NCBI RefSeq assembly: GCF_002632585.1
Contig: NZ_NIBV01000001.1
Location: 2,003,203 to 2,067,202, forward strand
DNA length: 64,000 bases
From: Xenorhabdus szentirmaii DSM 16338
GTDB lineage: Bacteria; Pseudomonadota; Gammaproteobacteria; Enterobacterales; Enterobacteriaceae
Direction of reading: 5' to 3'
Positions within the stretch are counted from its first letter, which is position 1. Every line of letters begins with the position of its first letter. Position numbers and translations under genes: made by a program. The notes below the pieces were generated by a model. The model ran no database searches, was not told the origin of the DNA, and worked only from the letters and a program-made list of their open reading frames with translations. Positions 1 to 10,797 of the stretch are shown here, in pieces.

Positions 1-2
1 CA

Positions 3-1232
3 AAAGCACTGGCGCAACACGGCATTGTGTTTGGTGAGCCACAAACTGATATCGACAAGATCCGTCTCTGGAAAGAAAAAGTTATTTCTCAGCTGACAGG
101 TGGTCTGGGCGGCATGGCTAAGGGCCGTAAAGTTAACGTTGTTAACGGTATCGGTAAATTTACTGGCGCTAACACTCTGGTAGTAGAAGGCGAGAATGGC
201 GCAACAACGATTAATTTTGATAATGCCATTATCGCAGCGGGTTCACGTCCAATTCAACTGCCATTCATTCCACATGATGATCCTCGTGTATGGGATTCTA
301 CTGATGCACTGGAACTGAAAACTGTTCCAGAACGCCTGCTGGTTATGGGGGGCGGTATCATTGGTCTGGAAATGGGTACTGTTTATCACGCTCTGGGTTC
401 TCAGATTGACGTGGTGGAAATGTTCGATCAGGTCATTCCTGCGGCGGACAAAGACATTGTTAAAGTATTCACTAAACGTATCAGCAAGAAATTCAACCTG
501 ATGCTGGAAACGAAAGTGACTGCGGTAGAAGCTAAAGAAGACGGCATCTATGTAACAATGGAAGGTAAAAAAGCACCGGCAGAGCCACAGCGTTATGATG
601 CGGTTCTGGTTGCCATCGGCCGTGTACCGAACGGTAAATCACTGGATGCAGGTAAAGCAGGCGTTGAAGTTGATGAGCGTGGCTTCATCCATGTTGATAA
701 GCAAATGCGCACTAACGTGCCTCACATTTTTGCTATTGGTGATATCGTTGGTCAGCCAATGCTGGCACACAAAGGTGTTCACGAAGGTCATGTTGCTGCT
801 GAAGTCATCTCTGGCAAGAAACATTACTTCGATCCAAAAGTGATCCCATCTATTGCTTACACTGAACCAGAAGTAGCATGGGTTGGTCTGACTGAGAAAG
901 AAGCGAAAGAGAAAGGCATCAGCTACGAGACTGCAACTTTCCCATGGGCAGCATCTGGCCGTGCAATCGCTTCTGATTGTTCAGATGGTATGACCAAACT
1001 GATTTTCGATAAAGAAACTAACCGTGTTATCGGTGGTGCTGTTGTTGGTACTAACGGCGGCGAACTGCTGGGCGAAATCGGTCTGGCTATCGAAATGGGT
1101 TGTGATGCAGAAGATATCGCTCTGACTATCCATGCTCACCCAACCCTGTACGAATCAATCGGTATGGCTGCTGAAATTTATGAAGGCAGCATCACTGACT
1201 TGCCAAACCCTAAGGCGAAGAAAAAGAAATAA
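3..1232 (+). CDS. lpdA: Dihydrolipoamide dehydrogenase (E3), 5' end outside the window
   Basis: FAD-dependent disulfide oxidoreductase that reoxidises lipoyl groups of the pyruvate and 2-oxoglutarate dehydrogenase complexes and the glycine-cleavage system, passing electrons to NAD+. The reading frame is open to the window edge, so the N-terminus with the redox-active cysteine pair is missing. Visible parts are the NAD-binding loop GGGIIGLEMG, the second FAD motif FAIGDIVGQPMLAHKG and the C-terminal catalytic HAHPT motif, all nearly identical to E. coli Lpd. The C-terminus ends in the usual lysine tail. The gcvTHP operon further along needs this same E3 as its L-protein. Identification is secure. 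Confidence 0.97.
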   Translation, partial: KALAQHGIVFGEPQTDIDKIRLWKEKVISQLTGGLGGMAKGRKVNVVNGIGKFTGANTLVVEGENGATTINFDNAIIAAGSRPIQLPFIPHDDPRVWDSTDALELKTVPERLLVMGGGIIGLEMGTVYHALGSQIDVVEMFDQVIPAADKDIVKVFTKRISKKFNLMLETKVTAVEAKEDGIYVTMEGKKAPAEPQRYDAVLVAIGRVPNGKSLDAGKAGVEVDERGFIHVDKQMRTNVPHIFAIGDIVGQPMLAHKGVHEGHVAAEVISGKKHYFDPKVIPSIAYTEPEVAWVGLTEKEAKEKGISYETATFPWAASGRAIASDCSDGMTKLIFDKETNRVIGGAVVGTNGGELLGEIGLAIEMGCDAEDIALTIHAHPTLYESIGMAAEIYEGSITDLPNPKAKKKK

Positions 1233-1268
1233 TCTTTTTTCTTTTGCGGTAGGTTAAGCAAACGTCTT

Positions 1269-1298
1269 AAACGGCTTCTATTCGGAAGCCGTTTTTTT
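1269..1298 (+). terminator. Rho-independent terminator of lpdA
   Basis: A 10-bp stem (AAACGGCTTC pairing with GAAGCCGTTT) with a 6-base loop runs into seven T residues, 37 bases after the lpdA stop. Confidence 0.9.
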
Positions 1299-1610
1299 CA
1301 TCAGGTAACTGCTATTTTGTGAATGTCAGAAAATAATCACTTGGTTACCACTTTTTCCAGAATAGGAAATTGCTTGTTTCCAGCCAATATAAAATAGAGT
1401 ACTTCAAATGGAAAGATTAGAAATTATTTTATATCAAGAAATGATAAGAAAATATTTATCCTAAAATGAATTCAATACTTGCATTCACATAAATTAAATG
1501 AATGTGTTTTTATATTAATAAGTTAATATAAAAAATAATTTAATATATTTGAATTGATCGTAAAATGTTTTTTCCTTAAAAGCAATACTTGGAAAATGAA
1601 TGGGGATATT
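1299..1610. other. AT-rich intergenic region without a recognisable gene
   Basis: About 310 bases between the lpdA terminator and the start of the broken secreted-protein gene. It is strongly AT-rich with runs of A and T. I see no open frame with a ribosome binding site and no strong hairpin. It probably holds the promoter of the 1611 gene. Confidence 0.5.
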
Positions 1611-2216
1611 ATGACTTCGATCAAGATAATGCCATTTTATTTATTGTTTTTTATGATGTCTTTTTTTTAATCTGTTTATGCTAATGAATTAAATAAAGAT
1701 ATAACCGTTAAAGACAGTGAAAATATGCAAACGGAAAAAATTCCACCTACAGAGAAACTATATCAAAATTATAATGTAACTTTCTTAAATAACACAGGTG
1801 CACCTTTGCGGATTTGGAGGAAAGGTTCACAATGTATGCATGGTACAGGTGAAACGAAAATATATATTGATATTGATAAGGAAGCTTCAACTTCACTTCA
1901 AGATAGTAATGATTATGCAAGTATCAGTAATAATTGTGGTGGGTATGATAAATACGTTACTTGGGAAGTCGATAATTATTTGTATCCTCCAAATGGAAGA
2001 CCTCTTGGGATTTGTACTATACAGCTAAGAACTCACCGTTCTTGGTTTAAATGGTATACCGATGTTTTTGTTAAGGAAGATCTTGGGCGTTGTAACTTAA
2101 ACGTGTTAGCGACATGTGATAAACAAAATTGTATGAATATAGATGATATTCCGAGTAACACGAGTGATACACCAAGTGATATTGTAATAACATTTGGATT
2201 TTACAAACATAAATAG
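1611..2216 (+). pseudogene. Secreted cysteine-containing protein, nonsense mutation in the signal peptide
   Basis: An ATG at 1611 opens a frame encoding a typical signal peptide (MTSIKIMPFYLLFFMMSFF). It is stopped by TAA at 1668-1670 inside a run of T, and the same frame continues with SVYA-NELN, a good signal-peptidase site. It then runs 178 more codons to 2216. One base change (TAA to TTA) would restore a secreted protein of about 200 residues. The mature part has at least six cysteines and a predicted beta-rich character. It matches the intact gene at 57632-58138 on the minus strand in spacing of YN-x-F-N, C-M, W-E/S-V and the cysteine pairs. Function is not recognised. The remaining frame could start at ATG 1725 but would lack a signal. 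Confidence 0.65.
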
Positions 2217-2661
2217 ATAATCTGGAATAAAAAGTACATATTAGCTCAAACTTGACATGATAGTTAGCCATTTTTTAGTACCAGTGTTAGTCGAGATTTG
2301 AGCTAATTTCTTTTCAGTTTAAGCTCGTTTGCTATTATATAATAGTGTCATAGATTTTCTCTTACCGTATGTTTTTCTCTGGTAGGTTCGTTCACTGTTA
2401 TAATCGAATTGCCAATAATCCAACTCACGATATTCGTTATGGTAAAAAGGGACCTAAGGCGGTTTTCTTGCACGTTGCCAAGTGCGTGGATACAGTAAAC
2501 TCACATGGTACTGAAGAGCTATTCGGATTTAATGCCTATTCCCGAAGGGGCAGTACAGTGATTATTTCACCCCGGTCACAGAGCTGTTTATGTCCCGGGG
2601 TGCTGTTTCTTTGATGTTGCCACACAACTAGAAATTCATTGCGTTATGAATAAATCATCAA
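2217..2661. other. Intergenic region with a possible degraded mobile-element fragment
   Basis: Between two genes on opposite strands. A frame from 2369 to 2614 (81 codons) lacks a good ribosome binding site and resembles no family I know. Another frame of the same DNA reads DYFTPVTELFMSRGAVSL, which recalls short peptides from P4-like phage immunity regions; this is a weak impression. An inverted repeat at about 2571-2605 (CACCCCGG ... CCGGGGTG, 19-base loop) is followed by a weak T-rich stretch and could end transcription. Confidence 0.3.
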
Positions 2662-3690
2662 TTATGTGTTTGATGTTTTCAACTGATTAAACCATTCACG
2701 GCCCTGCTCTCTTTCATCATCGGTTCCTGCATCAGCAAACAGTGTCACTACCTTCTGATCAGGAGTCATCGTTTCTGCAAGTTTCCAGGCTGTTTTCCAG
2801 TTTGCTGCTGCTGAAGGGCCAATTTTTATTCCGGTCAGTTGGAAAAATTCATACATTGCGATAATTGCTTCTTCATAGGAGACTTGATTGAAGGAGGGTT
2901 CTTCAGGCATGAATTTGTTGATAAAAGGCTGGCGTAAACCCCAACCAAAACCACCGGCACCCGCAAATTTTTTCTTACCGTTAGGTGCAGCAAGCGATCC
3001 ATAAGGTAATTCCTTCGGTGTGCTCGCCAATATTTTTAGTTGAGGATTATCCTGACGTAACGCCGCGCTTACACCGGCTAATGTACCGCCCGTACCGACC
3101 GCAGCGACCCAGCCATCAGCATGTGCGCCGTTTAACTGGCGTCGAATTTCTGCACCGGTTTGGTATTGATGCACAGCAACATTCACCAGATTGAGTTGTT
3201 GGGAGAGGAGTGTCCAACTGCTGTCATCATGTGCAATTTCCTGGCCGCGAGCAAGGACACCGAGCAGGAAAAAATTGTAATCAACCGTGGTGATGACCGC
3301 ATTGACTGATTTTAATTCCTCAACGAGTTTTTCTGAGACAGCGTCAGGAATCACCGCATGTACTGGAATGCCACACATATAACCCAAATGTGCCAATGCC
3401 TTCGCCATATTACCACCAGAGGCATCAAGTAATTTTAGTTCTCCTTGGGAAAAATCATGTTTATTGATCGCATCACAAAATAAACCGAAGGCGACCCGGT
3501 CTTTCACTGAACCAAATGGATTTTCAGATTCAAGTTTAGCAAAAATGGATGCTTTCCCTTCCGGTGAAGGTACAGAAATGAGAGGCGTATTTCCCAAGGA
3601 TGCATATACTTCTTCTAACTGAGGAAACAGGGAAAATGCTTTTTCTGTATTGGGTAAATTATCTTGTGGATTAAATAATTCAAAATTCAT
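2662..3690 (-). CDS. PLP-dependent cysteine synthase family protein
   Basis: Fold-type II PLP enzyme of 342 residues. The PLP lysine lies in GSVKDR (about residue 63), the substrate-binding loop is ASGGNMAK, and the phosphate-binding glycine loop is GTGGTLAG (about residue 200), so it should be catalytically competent. Members make or break beta-substituted amino acids such as cysteine or cystathionine, or act in siderophore-type diaminopropionate synthesis. The sequence is not CysK or CysM, and the N-terminal extension of about 40 residues before the family start fits specialised members. AAGGA precedes the ATG by 8 bases. No operon partner is visible, so the true substrate cannot be named. 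Confidence 0.8.
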   Translation of the reverse strand: MNFELFNPQDNLPNTEKAFSLFPQLEEVYASLGNTPLISVPSPEGKASIFAKLESENPFGSVKDRVAFGLFCDAINKHDFSQGELKLLDASGGNMAKALAHLGYMCGIPVHAVIPDAVSEKLVEELKSVNAVITTVDYNFFLLGVLARGQEIAHDDSSWTLLSQQLNLVNVAVHQYQTGAEIRRQLNGAHADGWVAAVGTGGTLAGVSAALRQDNPQLKILASTPKELPYGSLAAPNGKKKFAGAGGFGWGLRQPFINKFMPEEPSFNQVSYEEAIIAMYEFFQLTGIKIGPSAAANWKTAWKLAETMTPDQKVVTLFADAGTDDEREQGREWFNQLKTSNT

Positions 3691-4743
3691 TATAATATTC
3701 CTTTGAAATTTTTTTGGAGTGAAAATTAAAATATGACGAATTGCTTAGAAATGAAAAGAAAAGGATTATCATTAATTTATCAAGATAAAAAATTATGACT
3801 ATTTCATTATCGATATTTTCTATATTACCGTTGTTTCATTTTTTCTTTTTTGAGCTGTCGGGAATAAAATAATAATATCCGAACACTGTATCTTGAAATT
3901 CATTGGATATATTTTCAGTATACTTTGGTTTCTATACTGTTAGGGGTTATTTTTGTTGATTTCACGTCAATAATAACCTTTCCTTCCATAAAGAGAATGA
4001 TTGTTACTGTAAATTTGAATATGAGAAACGTTTATTCTGGAGATTGTAATCCCAAAGCCTGATGTGAGTGCCAGTCTTCATCCACTTCTCTCAATATTTC
4101 CTCTGGTACGCCAATCTCAACTGACAATATCAATAATTCTTCAATAGGTTCCATAATGTTGTATTGTTGTTAAAGGATGATAGCTATTATTCATATTGTT
4201 CATGAGCCGGTCGAGGCATTTTGTGCTAACGTGATTATTTTGAAAGCAAATATATTGAATGAAAAGTGCTAAAGTTATTAACCCGTTTCATTCAATTTAT
4301 CTTAATTTTTTATTAATCAGAAGTTTATTTATTTTCTGCGGAATAACTAAATGAAAAAATGGATTTATTAGTTAAATAACGTGTTAGTGAGGCTATGGTA
4401 TTGTTACTTGAAGTGTTATTTAGTGTTATTTCAGATTGATTCTTGATGAGCCTGTTTTTTGACTCTCTATGTTATGAAAGTCTAGAAGAAAAATACAGGG
4501 CTAATGATGTTTCACAAAATTCAATGGCAGCTCAAGGTTCTTTCGTTTTTTTACTTCCTTGTCGTTTTTTCTTCCTAGTAAAGTAGTTTTAATAAAAAAT
4601 AATTTCATTCTGATACAGAAAAAGAAAACTCAGGTATTTTCAGGTCACTCCAGAAAAAATAGCATATTAATCTAATATACTCCCTCTAAATAAGGTCTTT
4701 TTAGAATTTTATGGCTGTATAATGTTGATTTTATGTGAATGAA
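3691..4743. other. Long AT-rich intergenic region
   Basis: About 1 kb of AT-rich DNA between a minus-strand gene and acnB. It holds an imperfect inverted repeat at about 3946-3984 (GGTTATT ... AATAACC), the small minus-strand frame listed separately at 4032-4154, and a 46-codon plus-strand frame from 4447 with no convincing ribosome binding site. Nothing else coding is supported. Confidence 0.45.
4032..4154 (-). CDS. Possible 40-residue small protein
   Basis: ATG at 4154 opens a 40-codon frame rich in Glu, Leu and Ile (begins MEPIEELLILSVEIG, ends LGLQSPE). The amphipathic, acidic composition looks protein-like, unlike a random frame in AT-rich DNA. There is no clear Shine-Dalgarno sequence, and I recognise no family. 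It could also be the remnant of a larger gene. Confidence 0.25.
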   Translation of the reverse strand: MEPIEELLILSVEIGVPEEILREVDEDWHSHQALGLQSPE

Positions 4744-4772
4744 TTAACATAGTATTCAAATTTTGGTATGCT
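4744..4772 (+). promoter_or_regulatory. Candidate sigma-70 promoter of acnB
   Basis: TTAACA and TATGCT separated by exactly 17 bases, about 155 bases upstream of the acnB start, with no competing gene between. The long leader it implies could carry regulation, but no specific operator was recognised. Confidence 0.45.
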
Positions 4773-4927
4773 AATTGCCCGAAGCAGAGCATAATCTTGA
4801 AGTTATGTGAGCAAAATCCTCTGACCTGGCACCCTTGATGATTGTTTTAGCAGATTGTTTTTTGATGATCGTTACCGGGTGCAGACAGCCGGGTATATAA
4901 AATGAAAATGAGAGTGAGGAGAAAATC

Positions 4928-7525
4928 GTGCTAGAAGAATACCGCAAGCACGTAGCCGAGCGTGCAGCTCAAGGCATCGTCCCTAAACCATTAGACGCAG
5001 CTCAGACAGCCGCGCTGGTAGAATTACTGAAGAACCCACCTGAAGGTGAAGAAGATTTCCTGCTGGATCTACTGACCAATCGAGTTCCCCCTGGTGTAGA
5101 TGAAGCCGCTTATGTTAAAGCGGGTTTCCTTGCAGCCATTGCTAAGGGAGAAACGCTGTCTCCTTTGGTTACACAGGAAAAAGCCATTGAATTGTTAGGG
5201 ACTATGCAGGGTGGATATAATATCCATGCTTTGATTGATGCCCTTGATGATGAAAAATTGGCTCCGATTGCGGCAAAAGCACTTTCCCATACATTGCTGA
5301 TGTTTGACAGTTTTTATGATGTGGAAGAAAAAGCGAAGGCAGGCAACGTTCACGCCAAACAGATAATGCAGTCATGGGCTGATGCAGAATGGTTCCTTGG
5401 GCGTCCTGAGTTGGCGGAAAAAATAACAGTTACCGTCTTTAAGGTCACTGGTGAAACCAACACAGATGATCTCTCTCCTGCGCCTGATGCATGGTCACGT
5501 CCTGATATTCCTTTGCATGCACTGGCTATGCTCAAAAATGCCCGTGAAGGTATTGAACCAGATCAAGCCGGTGTGATTGGCCCGATTAATCAGATAGAAT
5601 CACTGAATAAAAAAGGCTATCCATTGGCTTATGTGGGTGATGTTGTCGGTACAGGTTCTTCCCGTAAATCAGCGACTAACTCCGTATTGTGGTTTATGGG
5701 GGAAGATATTCCGTTTGTGCCGAATAAACGCGGTGCCGGTGTGGTATTGGGCGGAAAAATTGCCCCCATCTTCTTCAACACAATGGAAGATGCGGGAGCA
5801 TTACCCATTGAAGTGGATGTCTCTAAACTCAATATGGGGGATGTGATCGATATTTACCCATATAAAGGTGAAGTCCGTCATCACGATACAAACGAATTAT
5901 TGGCAACTTTTGAGTTGAAAACCGATGTATTGATTGATGAAGTACGTGCCGGTGGTCGTATTCCATTGATTATCGGGCGCGGTTTAACCGGAAAAGCCCG
6001 TGAATCATTGGGGCTGCCGCACAGTGCTGTATTCCGTCAGGCAAAAGAAGTTGCGAAAAGTGATCGTGGTTTCTCACTGGCTCAGAAAATGGTTGGCCGT
6101 GCTTGCGGTACAACGGGTATACGTCCCGGAGAATACTGTGAGCCTAAAATGACTTCAGTGGGTTCTCAGGATACGACCGGGCCAATGACACGGGATGAAT
6201 TGAAAGATCTGGCGTGTCTGGGCTTCTCTGCGGATTTAGTCATGCAGTCATTCTGTCATACTGCGGCTTATCCAAAACCGGTTGATGTGACTACACATCA
6301 TACACTGCCTGACTTTATCATGAACCGTGGCGGGGTATCACTGCGTCCGGGGGATGGAATTATCCATTCATGGCTGAACCGTATGTTGCTGCCGGACACC
6401 GTGGGTACAGGTGGCGATTCTCATACTCGTTTCCCTATTGGCATCTCTTTCCCAGCAGGATCAGGCTTGGTCGCTTTTGCTGCCGCAACAGGCGTGATGC
6501 CTCTGGATATGCCTGAGTCCGTGTTGGTGCGCTTTAAAGGGAAAATGCAACCGGGTATCACTTTGCGTGATCTGGTTCATGCGATCCCTTACTATGCGAT
6601 TCAGCAAGGCTTGTTGACTGTCGAGAAGAAAGGCAAGAAGAATATTTTTTCTGGCCGCATTCTTGAAATCGAAGGCCTGCCAGAACTCAAAGTTGAGCAG
6701 GCATTTGAATTGGCTGACGCATCTGCGGAACGTTCGGCGGCAGGTTGTATGATTAAGCTGGATAAAGATCCGATCATTGAATACCTGCAATCGAATATCG
6801 TATTGCTGAAATGGATGATTGCAGAAGGCTATGGTGATCGCCGGACATTGGAACGCCGTATTATTGGCATGGAAAACTGGCTGAAAGATCCTCAATTGCT
6901 GGAAGCGGATGCTGATGCAGAATATGCTGCGGTGATTGAGATTGATTTGTCTGGGATTAAAGAGCCCATTTTATGTGCACCAAATGATCCGGATGATGCA
7001 CGTCTGTTGTGCGAAGTGGCTAACAGCAAGATTGATGAAGTATTTATCGGTTCATGTATGACCAATATCGGCCATTTCCGTGCAGCGGGTAAATTACTGG
7101 ATCAGCATAAAGGTCAATTACCGACTCGTTTATGGGTTGCACCTCCAACCAAAATGGATGCAGCTCAATTAACAGAGGAAGGCTATTACAGTGTCTTCGG
7201 TAAAAGCGGAGCACGCATTGAGATCCCCGGTTGTTCATTGTGTATGGGGAATCAGGCGCGCGTAGCAGATGGTGCAACCGTGGTTTCTACTTCTACCCGT
7301 AACTTCCCGAACCGTCTTGGTGCTGGTGCAAATGTCTACCTGGCTTCTGCGGAGCTGGCGGCAGTGGCTTCATTGCTGGGCCGTTTGCCAACGGCGGATG
7401 AATATTTGCAGTTCATGGGTAAAGTTGAAGAAACAGCGGAAGATACTTATCGCTATCTCAATTTTGACCAATTGAGCCAATACACAGACAAAGCGGATAA
7501 TGTTATCTTCCAAACTGCTGTGTAA
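4928..7525 (+). CDS. acnB: Aconitate hydratase B
   Basis: Main TCA-cycle aconitase, converting citrate to isocitrate through a [4Fe-4S] cluster; also a 2-methylisocitrate hydratase and an RNA-binding regulator in E. coli. It has 865 residues, the same as E. coli AcnB, and near-identical sequence throughout: the N-terminal HEAT-like domain, then the swivel domain ([17 protein letters not shown]), then the catalytic domains with [10 protein letters not shown] and the cluster cysteines in [10 protein letters not shown] and GCSLCMGNQ. The start is GTG, preceded by GTGAGGAG. In E. coli it also follows lpd at a distance, so the local order is conserved. Confidence 0.98.
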   Translation: MLEEYRKHVAERAAQGIVPKPLDAAQTAALVELLKNPPEGEEDFLLDLLTNRVPPGVDEAAYVKAGFLAAIAKGETLSPLVTQEKAIELLGTMQGGYNIHALIDALDDEKLAPIAAKALSHTLLMFDSFYDVEEKAKAGNVHAKQIMQSWADAEWFLGRPELAEKITVTVFKVTGETNTDDLSPAPDAWSRPDIPLHALAMLKNAREGIEPDQAGVIGPINQIESLNKKGYPLAYVGDVVGTGSSRKSATNSVLWFMGEDIPFVPNKRGAGVVLGGKIAPIFFNTMEDAGALPIEVDVSKLNMGDVIDIYPYKGEVRHHDTNELLATFELKTDVLIDEVRAGGRIPLIIGRGLTGKARESLGLPHSAVFRQAKEVAKSDRGFSLAQKMVGRACGTTGIRPGEYCEPKMTSVGSQDTTGPMTRDELKDLACLGFSADLVMQSFCHTAAYPKPVDVTTHHTLPDFIMNRGGVSLRPGDGIIHSWLNRMLLPDTVGTGGDSHTRFPIGISFPAGSGLVAFAAATGVMPLDMPESVLVRFKGKMQPGITLRDLVHAIPYYAIQQGLLTVEKKGKKNIFSGRILEIEGLPELKVEQAFELADASAERSAAGCMIKLDKDPIIEYLQSNIVLLKWMIAEGYGDRRTLERRIIGMENWLKDPQLLEADADAEYAAVIEIDLSGIKEPILCAPNDPDDARLLCEVANSKIDEVFIGSCMTNIGHFRAAGKLLDQHKGQLPTRLWVAPPTKMDAAQLTEEGYYSVFGKSGARIEIPGCSLCMGNQARVADGATVVSTSTRNFPNRLGAGANVYLASAELAAVASLLGRLPTADEYLQFMGKVEETAEDTYRYLNFDQLSQYTDKADNVIFQTAV

Positions 7526-7540
7526 GAAAGTATATTGAAT

Positions 7541-7568
7541 AAAGGGAGGCCAATGCCTCCCTTTTTTT
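7541..7568 (+). terminator. Rho-independent terminator of acnB
   Basis: Stem AAAGGGAGGC / GCCTCCCTTT with a short loop followed by a run of T, 15 bases after the acnB stop. Confidence 0.9.
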
Positions 7569-7727
7569 ATGCCTTCCGTTTTATGATGCAGTTATGACTA
7601 CTTTGAGGTAGTTTTTTTGAGGTAGTTTTTGTGTCAGTTTGTGGACTGCCTCAGAGGTGGGATTGGCAGAAGAGTTTAAAATCCAGAGGTGGTTATCTGG
7701 TGGACGTCATCATAGTGGAGGTCGGTA

Positions 7728-8099
7728 ATGGAATATGAATTTATGCAGGATGTTACAGGACAAGTCACAACATCATTTTCAATGGATCATGAAGCTATTG
7801 GTCATTGGTTAAATGAGGAAATAAAAAGTGATTTGAGTAAATTGGATCAAATTGTTTCCGCATTGGAAAAGCTTAAGGGCAGTGAGCGCCAGTGGCAGCT
7901 GATTGGTCATGAATATACGCTATTCATGAGCGAGGATGAAATCATGATCAGAGCCAACCAGCTCCAGTTTGATACTGAGATGATAGAAGAAGGCATGAGC
8001 TATTATGATAACGAAAGTCTGGCTTTTTGTGGAACAGACGATTTTATCAATATGCTGACTGATTACAGGTGTTTTGTTTTACAAAAAAACAAAAAATAA
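7728..8099 (+). CDS. yacL: YacL family protein (UPF0231)
   Basis: Small cytoplasmic protein of 123 residues, nearly the same length as E. coli YacL (120). Shared landmarks are the start [28 protein letters not shown] and EGMSYYD. It is acidic and has no membrane segment. It sits immediately downstream of acnB as in other enterobacteria. The molecular function of the family is unknown. The ATG is preceded by GGAGGTCGG. Confidence 0.93.
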   Translation: MEYEFMQDVTGQVTTSFSMDHEAIGHWLNEEIKSDLSKLDQIVSALEKLKGSERQWQLIGHEYTLFMSEDEIMIRANQLQFDTEMIEEGMSYYDNESLAFCGTDDFINMLTDYRCFVLQKNKK

Positions 8100-8271
8100 G
8101 TATTAGTGTTCAATAAATAAGGACTTTCTGCCATAATCGATATTATATTATCCTTCTGCGTCGGGATAATTTTTTCCATTTTTTGAACAGAAACCCATGT
8201 TAGCCGACAGCGTTTATAACTAATAATCTCTCCGGATAGAGGTGGGTGACAACAATAACGGTGGACTTTGT

Positions 8272-9144
8272 ATGGAAGAGATCAATCTAACCAATGAGAT
8301 TGATAAAGCAGCAGGTTGGTTCGTCAACAATCAGGATTTACTGATTCAGTATGCGATGAATATTGTATCTGCCATTTTGATTCTCATTATTGGTTTATTT
8401 GTTGCCAAAATAGTGGGTAAGACAGTCAAGCGAGTGATGTCATTGCGTGGTATTGATACCACTATCTCTGATTTTTTATCCATGATTATACGTTATGCTG
8501 TTATCGCATTTACGATTATTGCTGTTCTTGGAAAATTGGGTATACAGACCGCGTCTGTCATTGCTGTGATCGGTGCTGCCGGTTTAGCCGTAGGTTTAGC
8601 TTTGCAAGGTTCCCTATCTAATTTTGCAGCCGGTGTTTTGTTGGTGATATTCCGCCCGCTTCGTACTGGTGAGTATGTCAGTATTGGTTCAGTGGAAGGA
8701 ACTGTTGTGCAAGTGCAGATTTTTTCCACAACATTACGTACCGCTGATGATCGTATCGTTGTGATCCCCAATAACAAGATCATTTCAGATAACATCATTA
8801 ATACCAGCCGTGAACCTAACCGTCGAACTCAGATCATCGTTGGTGTCGCATATAATGCGGATATTGATGAAGTGAAAAAGGTGTTGGGTGATGTGATTAA
8901 AGAAGATAAACGCATTCAACATGAAAAAGGCGTCACTATTCGCCTGCATGAAATGGCGCCTTCATCATTGAACTTCATTGTGCGTGTATGGACGACTAAT
9001 GGTGATGCCTGGAATGTGTACTGGGATTTAATGGAAAACTTCAAGCGCGCTTTAGATAAGCATAATATCGGTATTCCGTTTCCACAAATGGATGTTTATC
9101 TGCATCAACAACAAGTCGCCTTACAGAAGAAAACGGGCGAATAA
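8272..9144 (+). CDS. mscS: Small-conductance mechanosensitive channel
   Basis: Homoheptameric inner-membrane channel that opens on membrane tension and releases osmolytes during hypo-osmotic shock. It has 290 residues. Three membrane segments lie in the first 130 residues; the third, pore-lining helix carries the Gly/Ala-rich pattern GAAGLAVGLALQGSLSNFAAG typical of MscS. The beta domain follows (FRPLRTGEYV) with the C-terminal cage. I start at ATG 8272 because MEEINL aligns with E. coli MEDLNV and GGTGGA lies 7-8 bases upstream. A longer frame from GTG 8242 has no family support. E. coli has mscS next to fbaA; here it sits between yacL and argO. Confidence 0.96.
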   Translation: MEEINLTNEIDKAAGWFVNNQDLLIQYAMNIVSAILILIIGLFVAKIVGKTVKRVMSLRGIDTTISDFLSMIIRYAVIAFTIIAVLGKLGIQTASVIAVIGAAGLAVGLALQGSLSNFAAGVLLVIFRPLRTGEYVSIGSVEGTVVQVQIFSTTLRTADDRIVVIPNNKIISDNIINTSREPNRRTQIIVGVAYNADIDEVKKVLGDVIKEDKRIQHEKGVTIRLHEMAPSSLNFIVRVWTTNGDAWNVYWDLMENFKRALDKHNIGIPFPQMDVYLHQQQVALQKKTGE

Positions 9145-9152
9145 TCAACATA

Positions 9153-9187
9153 TTTTGGTGTGAGGTGTTTTTTGGCTCACACCAAAG
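9153..9187. terminator. Hairpin after mscS, without a T run
   Basis: A 12-bp near-perfect inverted repeat (TTTTGGTGTGAG / CTCACACCAAAG) starts 9 bases after the mscS stop. The lack of a following T tract makes intrinsic termination uncertain; it may protect the 3' end. Confidence 0.5.
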
Positions 9188-9335
9188 CCAAATATGAATC
9201 CGGGTTTTAATTCGAATAAAACCGCCATCACTTTTTCTAATGATAGATAAGAATCATTCATTTTCACTAATGTGTGATATTGCCTAATATGCATTCATAC
9301 CGTAACTGATTAAATCAATTTTTAGGAATATCCAT

Positions 9336-9947
9336 ATGTTTTATACTCTTATACAGGGATTTTTTCTCGGTGCTGCAATGATACTTCCGCTCGGGCCACA
9401 AAATGTTTTTGTCATGCAACAAGGGAGCAGAAAGCAATATCATTTAATGGCTGCGGGATTATGCGCCCTGAGTGATACTTTGCTTATTGTCACAGGGATA
9501 TTTGGCGGAAGTGCTTTGCTTAGTCAGTCAACATTTTTATTGCAAGCCGTAACGTGGGGAGGTGCCGCATTCTTATTATGGTATGGATGGAATGCACTCC
9601 GGGCCGCATTATCAGCGAAAGTTGAACTTGCCCGTTCAGGGAATATTATCCAGAGCCGTTGGCGGGTCGTAGTAACATTGTTTGCGGTAACATGGCTGAA
9701 TCCCCATGTTTATCTGGATACTTTTGTAGTACTGGGGAGCGTTGGCGGGCAATTGTCCATGGAACTAAGGCCATGGTTTACGACGGGCGCAGTGCTGGCC
9801 TCCATCAGTTGGTTCTTTGCATTATCGCTTCTGGCTGCGTGGTTTTCTCCTGTTCTCAACCAACCTCGTTCACAACGAATTATTAATATCTTTGTTGCTT
9901 GCGTGATGTGGTACATCGCTTGGGGATTAATCAGGCAAGGAATATAG
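9336..9947 (+). CDS. argO: L-arginine exporter, LysE family
   Basis: Inner-membrane exporter of arginine (and the toxic analogue canavanine). It has 203 residues with about six hydrophobic segments. The family motif [19 protein letters not shown] lies at residues 12-30 and [15 protein letters not shown] near the middle. In E. coli argO is activated by ArgP, and argP is two genes away here (10794-11699), with yggE between, the same arrangement as in E. coli. Confidence 0.95.
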   Translation: MFYTLIQGFFLGAAMILPLGPQNVFVMQQGSRKQYHLMAAGLCALSDTLLIVTGIFGGSALLSQSTFLLQAVTWGGAAFLLWYGWNALRAALSAKVELARSGNIIQSRWRVVVTLFAVTWLNPHVYLDTFVVLGSVGGQLSMELRPWFTTGAVLASISWFFALSLLAAWFSPVLNQPRSQRIINIFVACVMWYIAWGLIRQGI

Positions 9948-10062
9948 ATTCTCATTGATTCCAATACTTCTTTATATAATCTATAACGTCTTTATAGATA
10001 GTGTGCTAATGTTTCTGAAAAGTACCTTATTAATGTAACTATGCCCTATTTGAGGAGGTTTT

Positions 10063-10797
10063 GTGAAACATAAATCACTGGTACTCGCTGTAATGATGGC
10101 GCTGGGAAGCCTGTCTGCCACAACAGCTTCCGCGGCTGAATTGCCATCTGTTCCACACATTTCCACTTCTGGTAACGCGATAATTAAAGCGGCACCAGAT
10201 ATGGCCACATTGATGATCAATGTCAGCGAAACTCAAAAGAGTGCGGCTGATGCAAAGAAAAAAGTGGACGAACGTGTAGCCAAGTATTTTGATTTCCTGA
10301 AAAACAATGGAATCGAAAAGAAAGATATTGATGCTGCCAATTTACGCACACAGCCAGAATATCAATATGATCAAAAAACCGGTAAATCAAACATTACAGG
10401 TTATAGAGCTTCGCGCTCAGTTGAAGTGAAAGTTCATAAACTGGATCAACTGAATACCTTGCTGGATGGTGCTTTGAAGGCAGGCTTGAATGAAATTAAT
10501 TCAGTTCAGTTCAGTGTTGAAAATCCACAACGCTACCGTGATGAAGCCAGACAAAAAGCCATTGAAAATGCCATTCAGCAGGCGACAGCATTGGCAAAAG
10601 GATTTAGTGGTAAACTAGGCCCGGTATACAGCATCAATTATCGTGCTCCTGACGCAGTGCCGATGCCAATGAGCCGCCAGAAATACCAGGCAGCTCTAAT
10701 GGCCGCACCTGTTGCCGATTCAGCGAGTGAAACATATGAGCCACAGAGCATAGAGTTTTCTGATCACGTTGACGCGGTTTTTGAATTACAGCGTTAA
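10063..10797 (+). CDS. yggE: SIMPL-domain oxidative-stress protein YggE
   Basis: Periplasmic protein of 244 residues. The signal peptide (residues 1-24, ending TASA-AELPS) is followed by a SIMPL domain (start [19 protein letters not shown]) containing the conserved [11 protein letters not shown] stretch. YggE lowers oxidative damage in E. coli, but its biochemistry is unclear. It starts with GTG after GAGGAGG. Its 3' end overlaps the convergent argP gene by 4 bases, so the two stop codons interlock. Confidence 0.93.
   Translation: MKHKSLVLAVMMALGSLSATTASAAELPSVPHISTSGNAIIKAAPDMATLMINVSETQKSAADAKKKVDERVAKYFDFLKNNGIEKKDIDAANLRTQPEYQYDQKTGKSNITGYRASRSVEVKVHKLDQLNTLLDGALKAGLNEINSVQFSVENPQRYRDEARQKAIENAIQQATALAKGFSGKLGPVYSINYRAPDAVPMPMSRQKYQAALMAAPVADSASETYEPQSIEFSDHVDAVFELQR

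Noticed and set aside
6461..6895. 144-codon minus-strand frame inside acnB
   Set aside because: It is antisense to a perfectly conserved acnB region and has no ribosome binding site or protein-like pattern.
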